A stretch of 64,000 nucleotides of DNA from Dipetalonema caudispina (lineage: Eukaryota; Nematoda; Chromadorea; Rhabditida; Onchocercidae), in the NCBI GenBank assembly GCA_013365325.1, contig JABVXV010000043.1:176020-240019 (forward strand). The letters run 5' to 3'. Below, piece by piece: positions 1 to 14,700 of this stretch. A program made the translations under genes and the position numbers. How positions within the stretch are numbered: the stretch's first letter is position 1; every line of letters starts with the position of its first letter. The notes under the pieces were generated by a model that searched no databases, was not told the DNA's origin, and worked only from the letters and a program-made list of their open reading frames with translations.

Positions 1-135
1 AATATTAATTAAAAATTAACGAAAAAAAAAAATTTATGTGTATATATATATATATAATAATATAAGCTAACTTCCTGAAATTAGTGAAATTTAATTGTAA
101 CCTTCTCCTAATTAAAAAATGAATAATAAAATTAC

Positions 136-389
136 CTTTAAATTAGGATCATTAATTGGCTGAACCATACAATCCATATGTACTGATTGTCCTTCTCTAA
201 GGACTTCTTTAGGACCATTTAATAGTTGAGTGAAAGATGGCTTTTCAGGTACTGCTTCTTCTTCAGATGGTTTTGCTGGTTGCACTGCTTCAATTTCTTG
301 AATTCGTCGTAAACTTTCCGGATGTTCGGTATCCATATAAATATTTTTCAATCGTTCGACATCAAATTGTGTGCTTGCTTCAGCGCGAC
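136..389 (-). CDS. ketn-1: ketn-1 exon for linker and first half of Ig domain 14 (gene continues left)
   Basis: Encodes a linker (YMDTEHPESLRRIQEIE, then a Glu/Pro stretch PSEEEAVPEKP) and the start of an Ig domain (SFTQLLNGPKEVLREGQS, MDCMVQPINDPNLK). It ends in phase 0 at AAG|GTAATT (donor 134-135). The second half, starting V-x-W by analogy with exon 811-667, must lie left of position 1. No stop codon or 3' end of the gene is in the window. Confidence 0.87.
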
Positions 390-3300
390 CTATAACAGAA
401 CAAAATTGGAATATTTTTTGCGTTCAATTTTATCAAATTGAAACTTGTTTCCTTTTTTTTTTTTTTCTGGACTACACTAATCTTCATAAAGTACTTTGAA
501 ATTTTATTACAACAGTAGAGATACCTGAGATTCGTTAAATCTTAACTTACGCCTATGCTGATTCCAATTTTGAATCTTTGATTCTGATTCTGCCAATTTT
601 ATCTATTTAGAATAGCATATAGTTATCCATAAAAATGTTAGTGTTTGAATTAAATATGGAATTTACCTTCAGGATTTGTAACAACTAATGTGTACGTCCC
701 AGCATCTTCAGCGATAACATAATCAATATCCAATGATACGAAACCAAAATCATTCATCAGACGATATCGACTACCAGCTTTTAATGGATGTCCATTATGA
801 AGCCATTCAACCTAACAAAATTTTTTTTTTTTTTATCCGTGGAAGATTCAATTACTTTTTTGAAAAGCTGTAGTGGAAAAGTAAGAATCAAAATTGTATT
901 TGATTTGTTTAATTTTAAGATTATCTCAATGATAGTAGGAAATACTACCACACATTCTTTCCTGTAGCAAATAGCTTCAAATCTAAATTAATCTGTGACA
1001 ATTAAATTATTGATCTTTCACTGTTACTTTTACTTTTAATCTAATCTTCATTAGGAGAAACATTGTCTATCCAAGTTAAAACAAAACTATATAACTTACT
1101 TTAAGTTGATTATCATCAACAGGTAAAATTTGTGCTTCTAAGTGGAGTGTTTGACTTTCATGTACATTATCTAGTTGTGACGGTAGTGTTCGTACAATTT
1201 TTGGTGCCATTCGTGGTGCTTCTGGACGTTCATCCGGTAATTGTAACGGCATTTCTAGCTCACGAATACGTTGTACTGAATTAGGATGAAAGGATTCTGT
1301 TATCTGAAAAAAAAAGGAAAAAATTGCATTACGAAAGTAATATTTTCAGTATGAATAAAATTTGCAATTTTCAACTCGCTTCCAAACTAATTAAAAATAA
1401 TAATTAGTTTTAATTTAAATTCATTAATAGTATATTGTAAATGTAAACATTTTATGCTAATTACTAAACATATATTGGGTGGAAGAAATTTTTTCCTAAT
1501 TCATCGAATTAATATCAAAATATAATGAAATTTGAAATGAAACTCAAGATTTTTAAATCAGGAGTAAATAAAAAATTAATCATATAATTAACCAAGACTA
1601 ATGTTTATCAAAAAAAAAGATAATAATAAATTATTTTCTGATAAGAAATTACAAACCATGCTTCCTTTAGCCTTACAATCAATATCAGCAACAGATCGTG
1701 CTTCACCAGTTGCATTTTTTACAATTAAAGTATAAGTACCACTATCTTCCGGATACATATACAAAATATTAAGTGCAATAAATCCGAAATCATGAGTAAG
1801 CACAAAACGATGAGCTTTCATCAATGGTCTACCATTTAAAAGCCATTCATACTAAATAAAAGAAAATATTGAAAATTACAAGAAAAAAAAAAAAAACTGA
1901 AAAAATCTTTTCTACCGAATTGCATTTTTTTTTTTTTTTTTTTTTTTTTGTCCACTAATAGCACAAATTTGGAAAAATTTTCACATTTCAATTTAGTTCC
2001 TAGAGAGAGAGAAAAAAAAAAACAAATTCAGAAATTCGCAAGAAAAAAAAAAAAACAAACTGTTAAGGAATTATCATCCACAGGTGTAATTTGTGCTTCC
2101 AAATAAACATTATCACCTTCAGTAACATATAACATTTCACCGGTACCAATATGTTTGATGAATTTTGGTGCCTATAAAAATTTTCCTCTTCTTTTTATTT
2201 GTAAATTTAATTAAATTAATACTAACGAAATCAAAAAGTTTATAACAGTTTAGCATTGTACAAAAATTACTGTAAAGAGAATGCTAAAAATTTCCTTTTT
2301 TTTTTCAACTGAGAAAGTTTAAAGCCAAGTTTTGGCTATAAAAAGTATCCAGTTGATCTTAACTGATAGTATATATCATACACTTTTACTACAAACTTAA
2401 ATTAATTCATCCACAGCTTCAGTGCCTAATATAATGATAGAGTTGATCGTAAGTGATTTATGATGAATAGCAAATTAAGAATGATTACACTTACTTCTTT
2501 TATTGCATCCGGAACTTCTTCTGGTGCTGGTTTTGGTGCTTCAATTTCCTGAATTTTAGCAACACTACTTGGATGTTGTGTTTGGCCAAGAATTCGTTCT
2601 TTGTCTGAAATTATGATAATTATTTATTTATAAACAATATTCTTGCATGATAGATTAATGATCAAAATACAAAACAACGAGAGAGATACCCTTGCACGTG
2701 AAAGTAATAGATGAATCCGCTTGTCCAAGTGCATTTTTTGCAACACATGTGTATGTTCCCGAATCTGCTGCATAAACATCCAAAATATCCAATGAAACGA
2801 AGCCAAAATCATGGAAGGTACGGAATCTGTGTCCTATATAAGAAATCATTATAAAATTATCCATGATAAGAAGATAATATGAAAAATTTCATTGTAGATA
2901 TTTACGATTGCGTTGAAAATACAATATATATTAATTAACCTGTCGGAATTGGCTTTCCATCTTTTAGCCAGCTAATATGTAATGTATTATCATTTACTGG
3001 TGTTATTTGGCATTCCAAATGAAGTGGCTCTCCTTCTTCCACTTCACCAATATCGCCAGGTAATGGTTTTGTGAAACATGGCGGTCCCTGTATTCATTAA
3101 TTATAAATTAATATGGATACAATAAAGGATTTATCGGATATCAGCATTTCGTATAATTTTGAAAAAAAAGAATCGTAAGATGATGTTTCATATAGAAATT
3201 TACTTTTTGCTGATTTATTAAATCTATTAAATCAAAATTGAATAGACTGGTAAAAAGAATATTCGTAGCCATTTAAAGATTATAAATTTTTTTTTTTTTT

Positions 3301-6300
3301 TTGAGACTAAATGATCCTTCTGAAAATTGATATGTACTTCACCTGTGGGCCTTTATCTTCCACTTCTTGTCGACCATATTTATTCAAATTTTCGATTTGA
3401 TGAATTTTACCCAAACTTTCCTGATGTTGCGTCTCAGAAAGTATAGTTGCATGTGCTACAAATAAACTATTTTCTGATTAATTTAATTTTTCTCATCCAT
3501 AAATGACCTCCAATGGTTCGACCATCATTTGCTTTCCATTTTTAATTCAAGAAAAATTGTAAAACTAACGTTTTACAGTTACTCTACATTCTTTTGTCCC
3601 TTCACCGAGTGCATTTGTTGCTCTTACGATATAATTTCCAGAGTCTTCCGGAATAGCACCACGAATATCAGCTGTCAAGAAGCCGAATTCATACTGAGTT
3701 CGGACACGGGAACTAGCCAAAAGTGGACGTCCATCAACGAACCATTCAACTTTCATCGTAGGATCATTCATCGGTTCTAACTTAAATGAAACATTGAACA
3801 CTTCAAATTTATCATTTAAAAGATTTAGATTTCATCAAGCATCAAAATTCACGAACTTTCAAAGCAAAGTGAATGTTTTCATTTTCATTCAATTCTAAAT
3901 CATGCAAATCTCCGATGAATCGTGGCTCATGATCACATTCCCGATCAGCTGGATATTCCAGTGGACGAATGCGACTTTGTTCCAATTCCTGAATTCGATC
4001 CAATCCTACAAAATAAATAGCAAATTACCCATGAATTAGTTTAAATTCAGGGAGAAAAGTTGTGAGAAACTCATGAATAATTTAAAACATTTTCTTTCGC
4101 AAAAAAAAAAATAGTGAAAATTTAAGTTACCTTCCGGATGATGGGCATCAAGGTAAAGAGATTTTTCCGAGTTGACGATCAATTCGAGGTTTGATTGTAC
4201 TTCACCTAGCTCATTCCTAGCAATTAATGTATAAATTCCAGAATCCTCAGGAAATGCATAGAGAATATCCAGGGCAACGTAACCAAAATCAAACATTGGA
4301 CGCAGTCGATGAGCTGCTGGTAATGGTGCACCATTGTGATACCTAAAAATACTTCATTTTTCACTGCTCATATTGAAAATTCAAATTGAAATTCTCATTG
4401 GAAAAGTAGAATGCAGGAAATAAAATGAAAAAGAGACAAGTGATGCAAACAATATAGAAACCTTATTACATTGTCGTAAAGCTTTTGAATTAGCACAAAT
4501 ATATATTTCAATTTTTTAACAGCTATCCTATGATATGAAAAAATGTCGTAATCATTTTAAATTCAGTTCAAATTCAGGAAAGGTACATTTAATTGTGCAA
4601 ATTGAAAAGAACACATAACCTATGAAATGAGATTTTGCTTATGAATAATTAATAGTGCAAAATTTAATTAAAAATTCAATTCGAATACTAGCGTTAAAAT
4701 TACCATTCAACAACCATTTTTACGTCACTTGCAGGTTGAATTCGTGCTTCAAAATGCACTGGTTCATTCTCGTTTACTTCGATACGACTTTCTAATTGAC
4801 GTGCAAAACGTGGCTGTTCCATACTGTTAAATTCTTCCGGTCTTTCTACGGATGGTGGTCCAATATGAACCTAAAATATTTTTGAAAGATGGAAATAATT
4901 TGAAATTAAAATCACTGAAAATTTACAAAGATATGAAATTTTTTAAGAATAGATGAAAAATATTAATAGGAATATTCAAGGAATGAAATTGACATCAATT
5001 ATAAGTATCTAAAGAATTAAAAAAAAAAAAAACTGATACATTAATTAAATAAATGCTAAAAACTGAATTTATTGAAATTTGGAATTTAATTTTGATCTCG
5101 AAAGTATAAACCAAACAGACTTTCTTTAGGATAACATACCTGATGTCCTTCAAGATATCCAATCTGCGCTAGTGATTGCTCATGCTTAGATTCAAGTTGT
5201 AAACTGGTAGTATGAACTGTAGTAAGCTGTGCTGCATTTTGAGCTTGACCGTGTAAATTTTTCAAGACGCAAGTATAAATACCTTCATCTTCCGGATATG
5301 TCGGATTCAATGTTAAAGATACACAACCGAAATTGTTGAATGTCTAAAAACATTGAAAATTTTATGCTCAATTCCTAAAATGTACATCAAACGATTTCCC
5401 GTACATGCGAATTATGAAATCATGTTGAAATTTTTAAATACTTAAAATTCAGAACATACTTGAATTCTATTAGCATTCGGCAAAGGTTGGCCATCTTTTA
5501 GCCAAATTACTTTCAATGTAGGATCATTTACGGGTGCAATTCGTGCTTCAAAATATGAACTTCCAAGTTCTTGATCACAATGACAATCTGATAGCTGAAA
5601 AATTTTTTCTAATATACTTTTCAGTTTCTTCATTTTTGAACTATGAAAAAATTTCCGAAGTTATAAATAAAATCAAACATTTGTAAGGAAGACAGGTGCA
5701 TGAGCTGAAGTATCAATTTCATGTCGAAGTTCACGCGCATCTTCCACATCCACTATATTTCTCTGCTCGAAATCTTTTACACGAGCTGAAAATAACATAA
5801 AATAATGTTTTGTTACTCAATATTAGACAAAAAGCAAAAAAAAAAAAGAAGTTATCATAATCAAATTAAATGAGCTGATAACAATCTTTATCTATCAATC
5901 ATTGTTATAAATAAGCAATTTCAATTTTTAAAGAAATCTCCTTCATCATTAATTCGACACATTATGAATTTAATCTTTTAAGTTTAATGTAGCACTTAAT
6001 TTTATTTTTATTTCATTTAGAAATTTAAAAAAAATTAATTTGAAAAAATTTTACGTTGTACAAGCACGGTAGCTGTTGATTCCATAATACCCACTTCATT
6101 TGCTAGTTGACATGTATAACTACCAGCTTCTGCTGATGTAATATTTAAAATATCTAATGTAACTAAACCAAAACCACTTGACATTCTTATATTATTGCCT
6201 AAAAATTAGAAATTAAATTATTTTGACTTCGGAATATTCGATCAAAAAATTGAATTATGTAGTTATAACAGAAAAGTTACCTTTTTCATTTATAATTAAA

Positions 6301-9300
6301 TAAAAATTTAATGAGAGAATAGAGCTTTCACGGCTTACTGTAACTTACTTTGCTTTAATGGTTTCCCATTGAAAAACCATGTAATTTTTAGATTCGCATC
6401 ATCAGCTGGTGAAAATTTCGCTTCCAAATGGACATTTTGACCATCGAAAACTTCCATTGACCGTAATTCTCCATGGAAATTTGGCATTTCAGCAATTCTT
6501 GTAGTAGTTTTACTAGCTTGAGATCGATCATAAAGCGTAACATTGGAAGCATCTGCCAAAGCACTACGATGTCCTAAAAAAAAAAGAAAAAAACTGATCG
6601 GAAATTTAAAATTTGAAGTAAATTCTTTTCAAAAATGAATTTAGGCCTGTCTCAGTAAAATGAAGAAAAACCATTTCTACCAGAAAAAGTAAAGGACTGA
6701 ATTAAAAATAAATTTAAGCAAATTTACGACATCGAATAGAAACTGGTTGACCTATAACATTAATAGTTGCAGATTGTCGCGCTTCACCGAGTGTGTTTAC
6801 AGCCACTATCGTATATTCACCTTTGTCGAACATTTTAACAGGATTGATTTCCAAAGCAGCATAACCATTTTCTGCTACTGTTGACAGACGTGAACTTGTC
6901 ATTACTGCCTTAAATTTTAGAAATTTTTTGAAATTTAATTTATACAGAGCAAGTTTAATTGCAGTCAGAGAATTGAAACAAACTGCTAAATAAAATAACA
7001 TAAAGTTTTCGTTGTAATTCAAAAATTTCATTTAAATAAAAAGATAGTAGGTTAAAATAAATAGTTAAGACAGTTACCTTCCCATTTAGTAGCCAAGCTA
7101 TTTTCAAGTTCGGATCATCTGGCGGTGAATATTTACAGTTAAGTAAAGCAGTTTGACCCTCAATTAAATTTAAATTCTTAATTGTATCCAAAAATTTTGG
7201 TGGTTGCTTGGAAGCTTCTCGTATCTCGTCAGTATCAATTTCCATTTTACCACCATACCTAAAATATCTTGAGAGAATCGAATTTTAAATGTAAGTGAAT
7301 TTTTTTCTCACTCTAAAGATTCCCCCGTTTTAACTAACTGACAACCTATAATTTAAATTGTTCCAGCTTCTATATTAATTAGCATTAAAAATACCTAGCT
7401 ATACGACGGTCAACTTTTCTCAATGTTATTTGATCCTGATTTACTGTATCCAATTTTTTGCGAGTTTGAACAACTATGCGTCCCTGCAAAAAAAGAAATT
7501 AAAATTTCAGTCAATTGTTCAAAAAAAAAAAATCTTTGAATCAAAAAATCTGAATCGCATAATTTGATGTTGCATAATTTACTTTAAGACTTACTTTCAA
7601 CGTTGAAAATTCTACTTTAAATTGAAAGTTGAAAAATTACTTTCAATGAGGATATTCCAGATTCATTTGTGGCATCACATTGATACCAGCCACCATCAGC
7701 CAGTTTAGCACTAATTATCTGTAGAGTTGTTTCACCGTTTCCTTTATCGTCTATTCTAAAATTGTCGAATAATACAAATGCAATTGAAAGTAACATTTAA
7801 AAAGTTTGCATATTGCCGGTTGAAAATTTTTTGAAAAAATATAATTGAAAAGGTTAAAATGAGCAACCAATCCGAAGAAGGATGAATCAAAATGTTATCC
7901 TTCTGCAACATCAATTAATAAACATATCATTAATGAATAAATTGAAAGAAATGATAGATATAAAATAACCAATTAGTTTCAAAATAAAACAATTACTTAC
8001 TTAAATGAACCACCACCTTTTAGTGGTGTACCATCTTTGGACCAACTCATTCGAATTTTTGCACCCACTGCTTTACAATAAAGTGTTAATGAATCTCCTT
8101 CATAAATTGTCACCGATTGAAATTTACTAACAAACTGAGGTGCACCATTTGATTTTTGCTCTAAAATATGAAAAATTCATTGGATACTATAAGTTCATAC
8201 AAACAATTCATTAAGTAAAAACATATAACAAAGTAATATGATTGAGAGCTTAAAAGTATTAAGTCTAAAAATCTTCGCCTATAAATAAAAAGCATACCAA
8301 GAACATTAAGCGAACAACGTATCTGTACAGCACCACCATCATTTTCTGCAACACATAAGTAAGTATCATTGTCCTCAGTTGTACATTTGTTAATGGTCAA
8401 TTTTGTGGAACCATCATTTAAAGTTTCAACCAAATAGCGTCCACCGGTTGTAATTTGACTACCATCAGAGCGATACCAATTAAGATTTGGTATCGCTTGA
8501 CCTGTCGTCTGAAAATATAAGCAAAAATAATGCTTGAAAAAGAAAAAGAAAAGATAATAAAGAAAGTTTTTGTAATCTTCAGAAAAAAAAGCACTGATTA
8601 CTTCATGAAATTGCTGATAAATCTAAGTGGGAATTTCAACATAGTTGAAAATTTGCGGCGCAGAAATGTTTAAGATAAATTCCTTTTTGAAAATTTTTGA
8701 GACATAATTTTATAGAATTGTCTGAGATATATTTTTTCAGAAATCACTGATAAATTTTTCAATTTTATTACTTTTCATTTTTCTCCTTGCACGACTTACT
8801 TTAGCTGTAAATATGGCCGATTCGCCAGCTTTTACTGTTGCTGAAGATGGTATGTTACTAAATTGTGGCGGTTTTTCACCCTGACCAATCTGTCTTGTTT
8901 GTCCATTTTGAATAGTATAATCTTGACCACCAGTAAACCTTCGCTGTAAAATTTTCTTTTTTAAAAAAAAAAAAAACAAAAATTAAATGAAAAATTCTTT
9001 TGTTGAACAAAATGGTCAAAAATCATTCAAAAGCAAAAATTATGAGCAAGAAATTTAAATTTAATTTTAGATAGAGGAAATGAAAAATGATGATATTGAT
9101 GAAATTCAAAAATTCATCTCATATTCTTTTAAATCAACTTAAAAGAAAAAGAAAAAAGTAATTCTCTCCCATAACTAAGCATTCTTTTTGAATTCAAATT
9201 TTTAATCAAACACTTATTTTTGGATTTTATTTTTTCACAACAAATAAATACCTCAAATTGAATGTACAAATTGAAAATGTGAACAAAAATATAAATTTCT

Positions 9301-11740
9301 TTAATATTTTGTAATACGATAAATATTTGGAAGTCAAAAAATAATAAGTATATCGAAAAGATATACAAATTACTACTTTGTGATGATCAAAATTTCATTT
9401 CATTCCAATGTTATCCGGTACCATTTTGTACCAATCAACAAATATACAGTGAGTATTTCTACCTGAGGTGCAATCCGTTCAACGAGAGGCATGTTCTGAT
9501 AGTATCGGTTCGGTTCGATATAATCGAAATGTGTATGATGGGGATGATGTTGTTCGTATTGCTGTTGGTACTGCAACTGCGAATTCAACTGTGCTGGCGA
9601 AGGAAGCTGATAAGTAGGACGTGGTAAGAGGGGTCGATGCTCTTCAAACTGTAATTGACACGCCTAATTTACCATTTTATTTTCAGTTCATTTCTGTTGA
9701 GACGAATAACAAAAATTAGAAAGTCAGCAAAAGAAAAGTAAACATTTAAGCTATGCTAAAATTATAATATGAGAAAATGTATATGATCCATTAAAAATTA
9801 ATTCAATCAAGATATTTATCATCTGTTTAGATTTATTCAATGTTTAGTTTCATCTTTTTTTTTTTTTTTTTTTTGACGAATAAATTTCATGCACATACAT
9901 TTTCTTCACGTTCTCTGATATATTGTGATATTTTTATTCATAAATTAGGGTTATTTAATGAATGGGTATGTATATGATAGATCTCAAATGATGAAATGAT
10001 CGTAATGAAATTTTCAATAATTCATGTGATATTTAGAAATATTCTTTTTATTGTGATCCGAAATGATATAGGTTTAAAAATTTTCATTGTAGAATAATTA
10101 TAAATGAACTAAGGGAAGGATTTGTTGTTTTTTTTTTTTTTTTTTCCACTAAAATAGTATGCATCTTTTCGGATAATATTGCAATTCTTTCGTTATTTAA
10201 ATTGCCAGAAATAAAATTTGCCTCTTTGCTTCAATTACGTTCGAAAGAAACTTTAAAACACATTGAAATTTATTTTCATATTACACCAGTTAGTTCAATC
10301 TTTTGCACCGCGATCAATCAGACTTTGGCTAATTAATTTAAAATGAGGAAAATTTTTTTTTGAGCAATTATGAAAAATTTATGTTTTGCTTTCACTTGAA
10401 TTGTTTGTCAAATAGATTGATCTCAAGTAAGTGAAATGATATTTAAATATATTTAAAGCTCACTTTAATATTACTTACGATGAGATAAATACAAAAAAAC
10501 TTACTTTATCACGGTACTGTTGTTCCAATTGTTGCCGTGGTACTTGAAATGGTTGCTCGTAGAATTGCTGCTGAAAAATACCCAAAATATATTAAATGTT
10601 TTACAGGTAAACTTTAGAATTCATGAAATTAAAAAAAATCATTAACTGTAAATTAAACTGAAATAGGAATATTAGGATACAATTGGATAGATACGAAATG
10701 TAAAGAATTACTTGATAAGTTTGGTAAGGTTGATAAACAGATTGCAGGTACCGTCGTTCGTATTCAGGCTAAACAAAGATAATCTTATCAAACAAGATAA
10801 ATTAATATCTGGATGTGATAAAATATAAACTAAAAGTCAGAACATAACAAATACTGAATCTCTTTTAATAAATGATAAATGATAAATATTACTTATCAAT
10901 AATTTGAACTGAAAAGTAAAAATTTGTTTCGAGAATTATTAGAAATTTGAAAATGAAATCACACCTGTTTATATTGAACGTGATATATTTTCGGTTGCCT
11001 ATAAATCTGTAAAAAAAAAAAAAAAATCATTTTCATTTTAAAAGTCATATTTCCTTACATCAAAATTTTTAATGTTTTAGACATAAAAATTAGTGAAAGG
11101 TGAATAAAAAGATAGTTAAAATTACAATATGCTATAAAACTGATTGGTATTTAGCAATATTGGAAAATTTAAAAATTGTTGTTTAGATATTAATTGACAT
11201 TTTAGATATTAACATCAAAAAATCTAAAAATTATTTAATTTGCTAATTCGTATTATCAAATAACAATGGTACCTTTTATCAGATACCCATCAAATTAAAA
11301 TCCGCTAAAATTCTAATTAGTAGAACAAAAAAAATTAGGAACTAAAAAGAAGGCCAGAATAATCTTTCCATCGATCCTTCTAAATAAACCTGAAGGAGTG
11401 TTTGCTGATCAAAAGATCTGTCAGACAAGTTTCTACAACAAAATAAGAAAATGCAACTGAATTTAAGCTAGATATTCTCAAAGTAATCAATCAGTACGGA
11501 TACTTGATAGACATTATAAATGTGCAACTTAACTCTCAACAAAGCCTATCTTGCCCTTAATCTTGGAGAAGTGTTTTTTCTTTTTTTTTTTTTTTTTTTT
11601 TTGTTTTGAAAAGAAATCGAAAAACGGTAGAACCTGTTGATGAGAAATTGCTGGTTGAGCGTAATGTGTCTGTTCCGGTAAATGCCTGATTGGTTGTTGC
11701 TCTTGCCTCTGGAAAACATTCAATGAATGTATTTGAAAAA

Positions 11741-11771
<31 letters not shown>

Positions 11772-14700
11772 AGAAAATAAAAATAAAAGAAATCTTTTGT
11801 AAAACAATTCATAAAAATAAATTTTATTTTACTGATACATTTGCTTTCATTTTTAAACTCTTCAATTTTATTTCCTCATTTTTCAAATTTCGCTATTCTC
11901 TCTAACACCTAAACTTTTCAAGGAGCACTGTAACTTTCATCTTCTATTATTATTATTATTAAAGGTTCCATTTTTTTTCCTCTCCTTTATTTATTTGTTT
12001 TTCAATTGGCCAATTATAATAGCTATTAAGTTACAAATAAATATGACAATATGTATGCAAAATTTTAAAATTAAAAAAAGGAAAAGAAAAAAAAAAAACT
12101 CTGTTAAAATCTAACAAAAATCATTTCTATATGAGAATTATAACTTTTGGAATTTTTTAATTAGTTTTTTTTTTTGCCTCTTTTCTACTGCTTAAAATAA
12201 ATTGACGTCTTCTTATGCAATAAATATTAGAAATTAAACGATGTTATTATTTAATTCATTTTAACGAATTTCTAAATTTTGATTATTTTTGCTAAGTTTA
12301 CTTGATTCATCCAATGGTTTTTTTCTTTCTTTTTTCTCTTTTTTTTTTTTTTTTTTGATCATAACAATTTGATTAATATGCTTAATAAAATACAGAGAAA
12401 TTGCAAACTTAAAACAATTTAAAAATAAAACTATTCACTCATTTTCAATGGAATTTTTTAAACAAAAAATTTAAACAAATTAGTCATCCTCAAATGATGA
12501 AAAGCGAAACAACTGATGTGGTTTAGTTAGTAGATCGTGTTTATTTTTCAAAAGCAAATATAGTATCATGCTCACAATTAGAGTCGAAATATGGCATCAC
12601 AAGTAAATCAAATGTAGAAAAAAATTACGTTGAATGCTAAACTAACAATTTTTAGCAAATAATAAATAAATTTTGCTAGTTAATTTCTTTTTTTAATTTG
12701 ATAGAATTGAATTGTTTTTTTTTTTTGTCTGCAATTTTAATTACAGATTAATTTGAAATTTTAAAATTTGATCTAATCCAATTAACAGTAGTAGTGGAAC
12801 TACAATTAGAATATTGAAACTTGAAAATAACTGATGAAATCAATATAGAGAATTTTGGAATTTTCAAAGGCTATTTCAAGTGCAACTATTAGATTAGATA
12901 ATAATAGCGAAATTTTAACTGCCATAATAATTGTTTGCATTATTTTAAAGTAAATCATAGAAATAATTTAGCACTTATTAATTTCAATATTTGCTTCATG
13001 ATAAAGCTTCCAGCTGTAATGAAAACGATTCAATTGTGATAGTTATGTACTTCAATGAATCAATTTTTGTTTGGTGATATTTGATCATTTTTAACTTTTT
13101 CAACAAATTCAAAATAAATATGATGAATTCTATTTTTGCAATAAATTTTGGTTATCTTTATCATCATACTTACTTCATGGTTGAAATGAGGTATAAAATT
13201 ATTTCATCATAATTAGATAAAATTTAAGAAAAGCTTTGGAAAGAAAATTTCTCTTTGCAACATAACTCCTTTTGTTCTTCCATTTATTCTACATATGCAA
13301 AAACGATCGATGATTGGAAATTTTACAACATTAAATCTTCTTATAACTTGAGAGAAGATTCTCAAACATTTGATAGAAATGATTTGAATGTCTTTCTTTT
13401 TGAATAGATCGTTAAGAATAAATTTTTTTTTATCTTTGCTTTTTTTAGCCAATTTTGGCGTTCATTTAATAGGATGTTGCGAATATTTTGGTGGTTAAGA
13501 ATAACATGCCTTGAAGAAATACCATAAAAATGTCATATACAATTCAAATATGTCAAAATTTGATTTAATTTTTACCCTAATAATTTACTTTGCAACAAAA
13601 GAAGACAGATTAATTAGTTAAGCTTGATATACTGTTGAAAATACTAAAATGTTAAACATAAGGTCAATTTAACCTCGTACAATAAGACATGAAGCTAACT
13701 TTTGATGTCTCATCAATAGTTGATAATAAATTTGATTTAAAGGAATTAATTAAGTTGCAATTTTTCGATAAAGAATTTTGATAAATTAAAAATTCAACCT
13801 GTCGTTCCTGTTGTAATTGATCGGGTCGTTCGTAATCACTTTCTACTGGGTAAAATTTTTGAAACTGCTCAGATCGTGGTGATCGCTGCTCATCCGGTAT
13901 ATGCAATGGATATACTTCGATATGTGCTTTGCTCTCAACCTTAAAGTTCATTGATATCAACACTGGAGAAATTTTAGTTATTACCAACAATGAAAACAAT
14001 TGTAAATCAATTCTATATCTTCCAGAATACAATTCAACAAAACAACGAATTCAATGTATTGTTACCAAAAAGTTCATAAAATTTCAAATAATAATTTTAA
14101 GAAATAATTACTATAATAATTTAGTTCCTCAATGATTTACAATACAATGAATGGAAGAAAAATACTAACGAAAATAGGACGTTGAAATTTAAAATCTAGA
14201 AATATAAAAATAAAAAAATGTCATCAAAAATTAACAATACATTATTAGTTGAAAATCAAAAAACGAAAAGAAAAAAAAAAAGAATTAATTTGAAAGCTAG
14301 AACAATATTCAAAAGTATACTAAACTAATTATCTTACTTAACAGAGCTAACAAACTTCAGGTTTAACTAAATCCCATTCAACCCAAACTCAATATTACCA
14401 AATAACTATGCAAAAAGATAACAAGTCACGATGACATACATTCATCATTATAATACAATCATTACTACTTCGATCCTTTCCTTATCATCAAATAATACTG
14501 TAAAGAATTAATTTAATTTAAAGAATATGTAAAGTATTCAGGTTTAATTAAACATAATTACAGATTATATCCGATCTTAATTATGAACCATATCAGATTC
14601 ACACTCACCTATGGATCATATTAGACTTCATTTAATACTATGATACACCTATGAGTTAATGAAGAAAATAAATGATCCAACAATTAATCATTCTTGAACA

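Noticed and set aside
11390..11432. Possible extra kettin linker exon (N-L-S-D-R-S-F-D-Q-Q-T-L-L-Q) with acceptor and CAG|GTTTAT donor
   Set aside because: It is 43 nt, while both neighbours are phase 0, so inclusion would frameshift and meet a TGA at once. Kept out of the model, though it could act as a poison exon.
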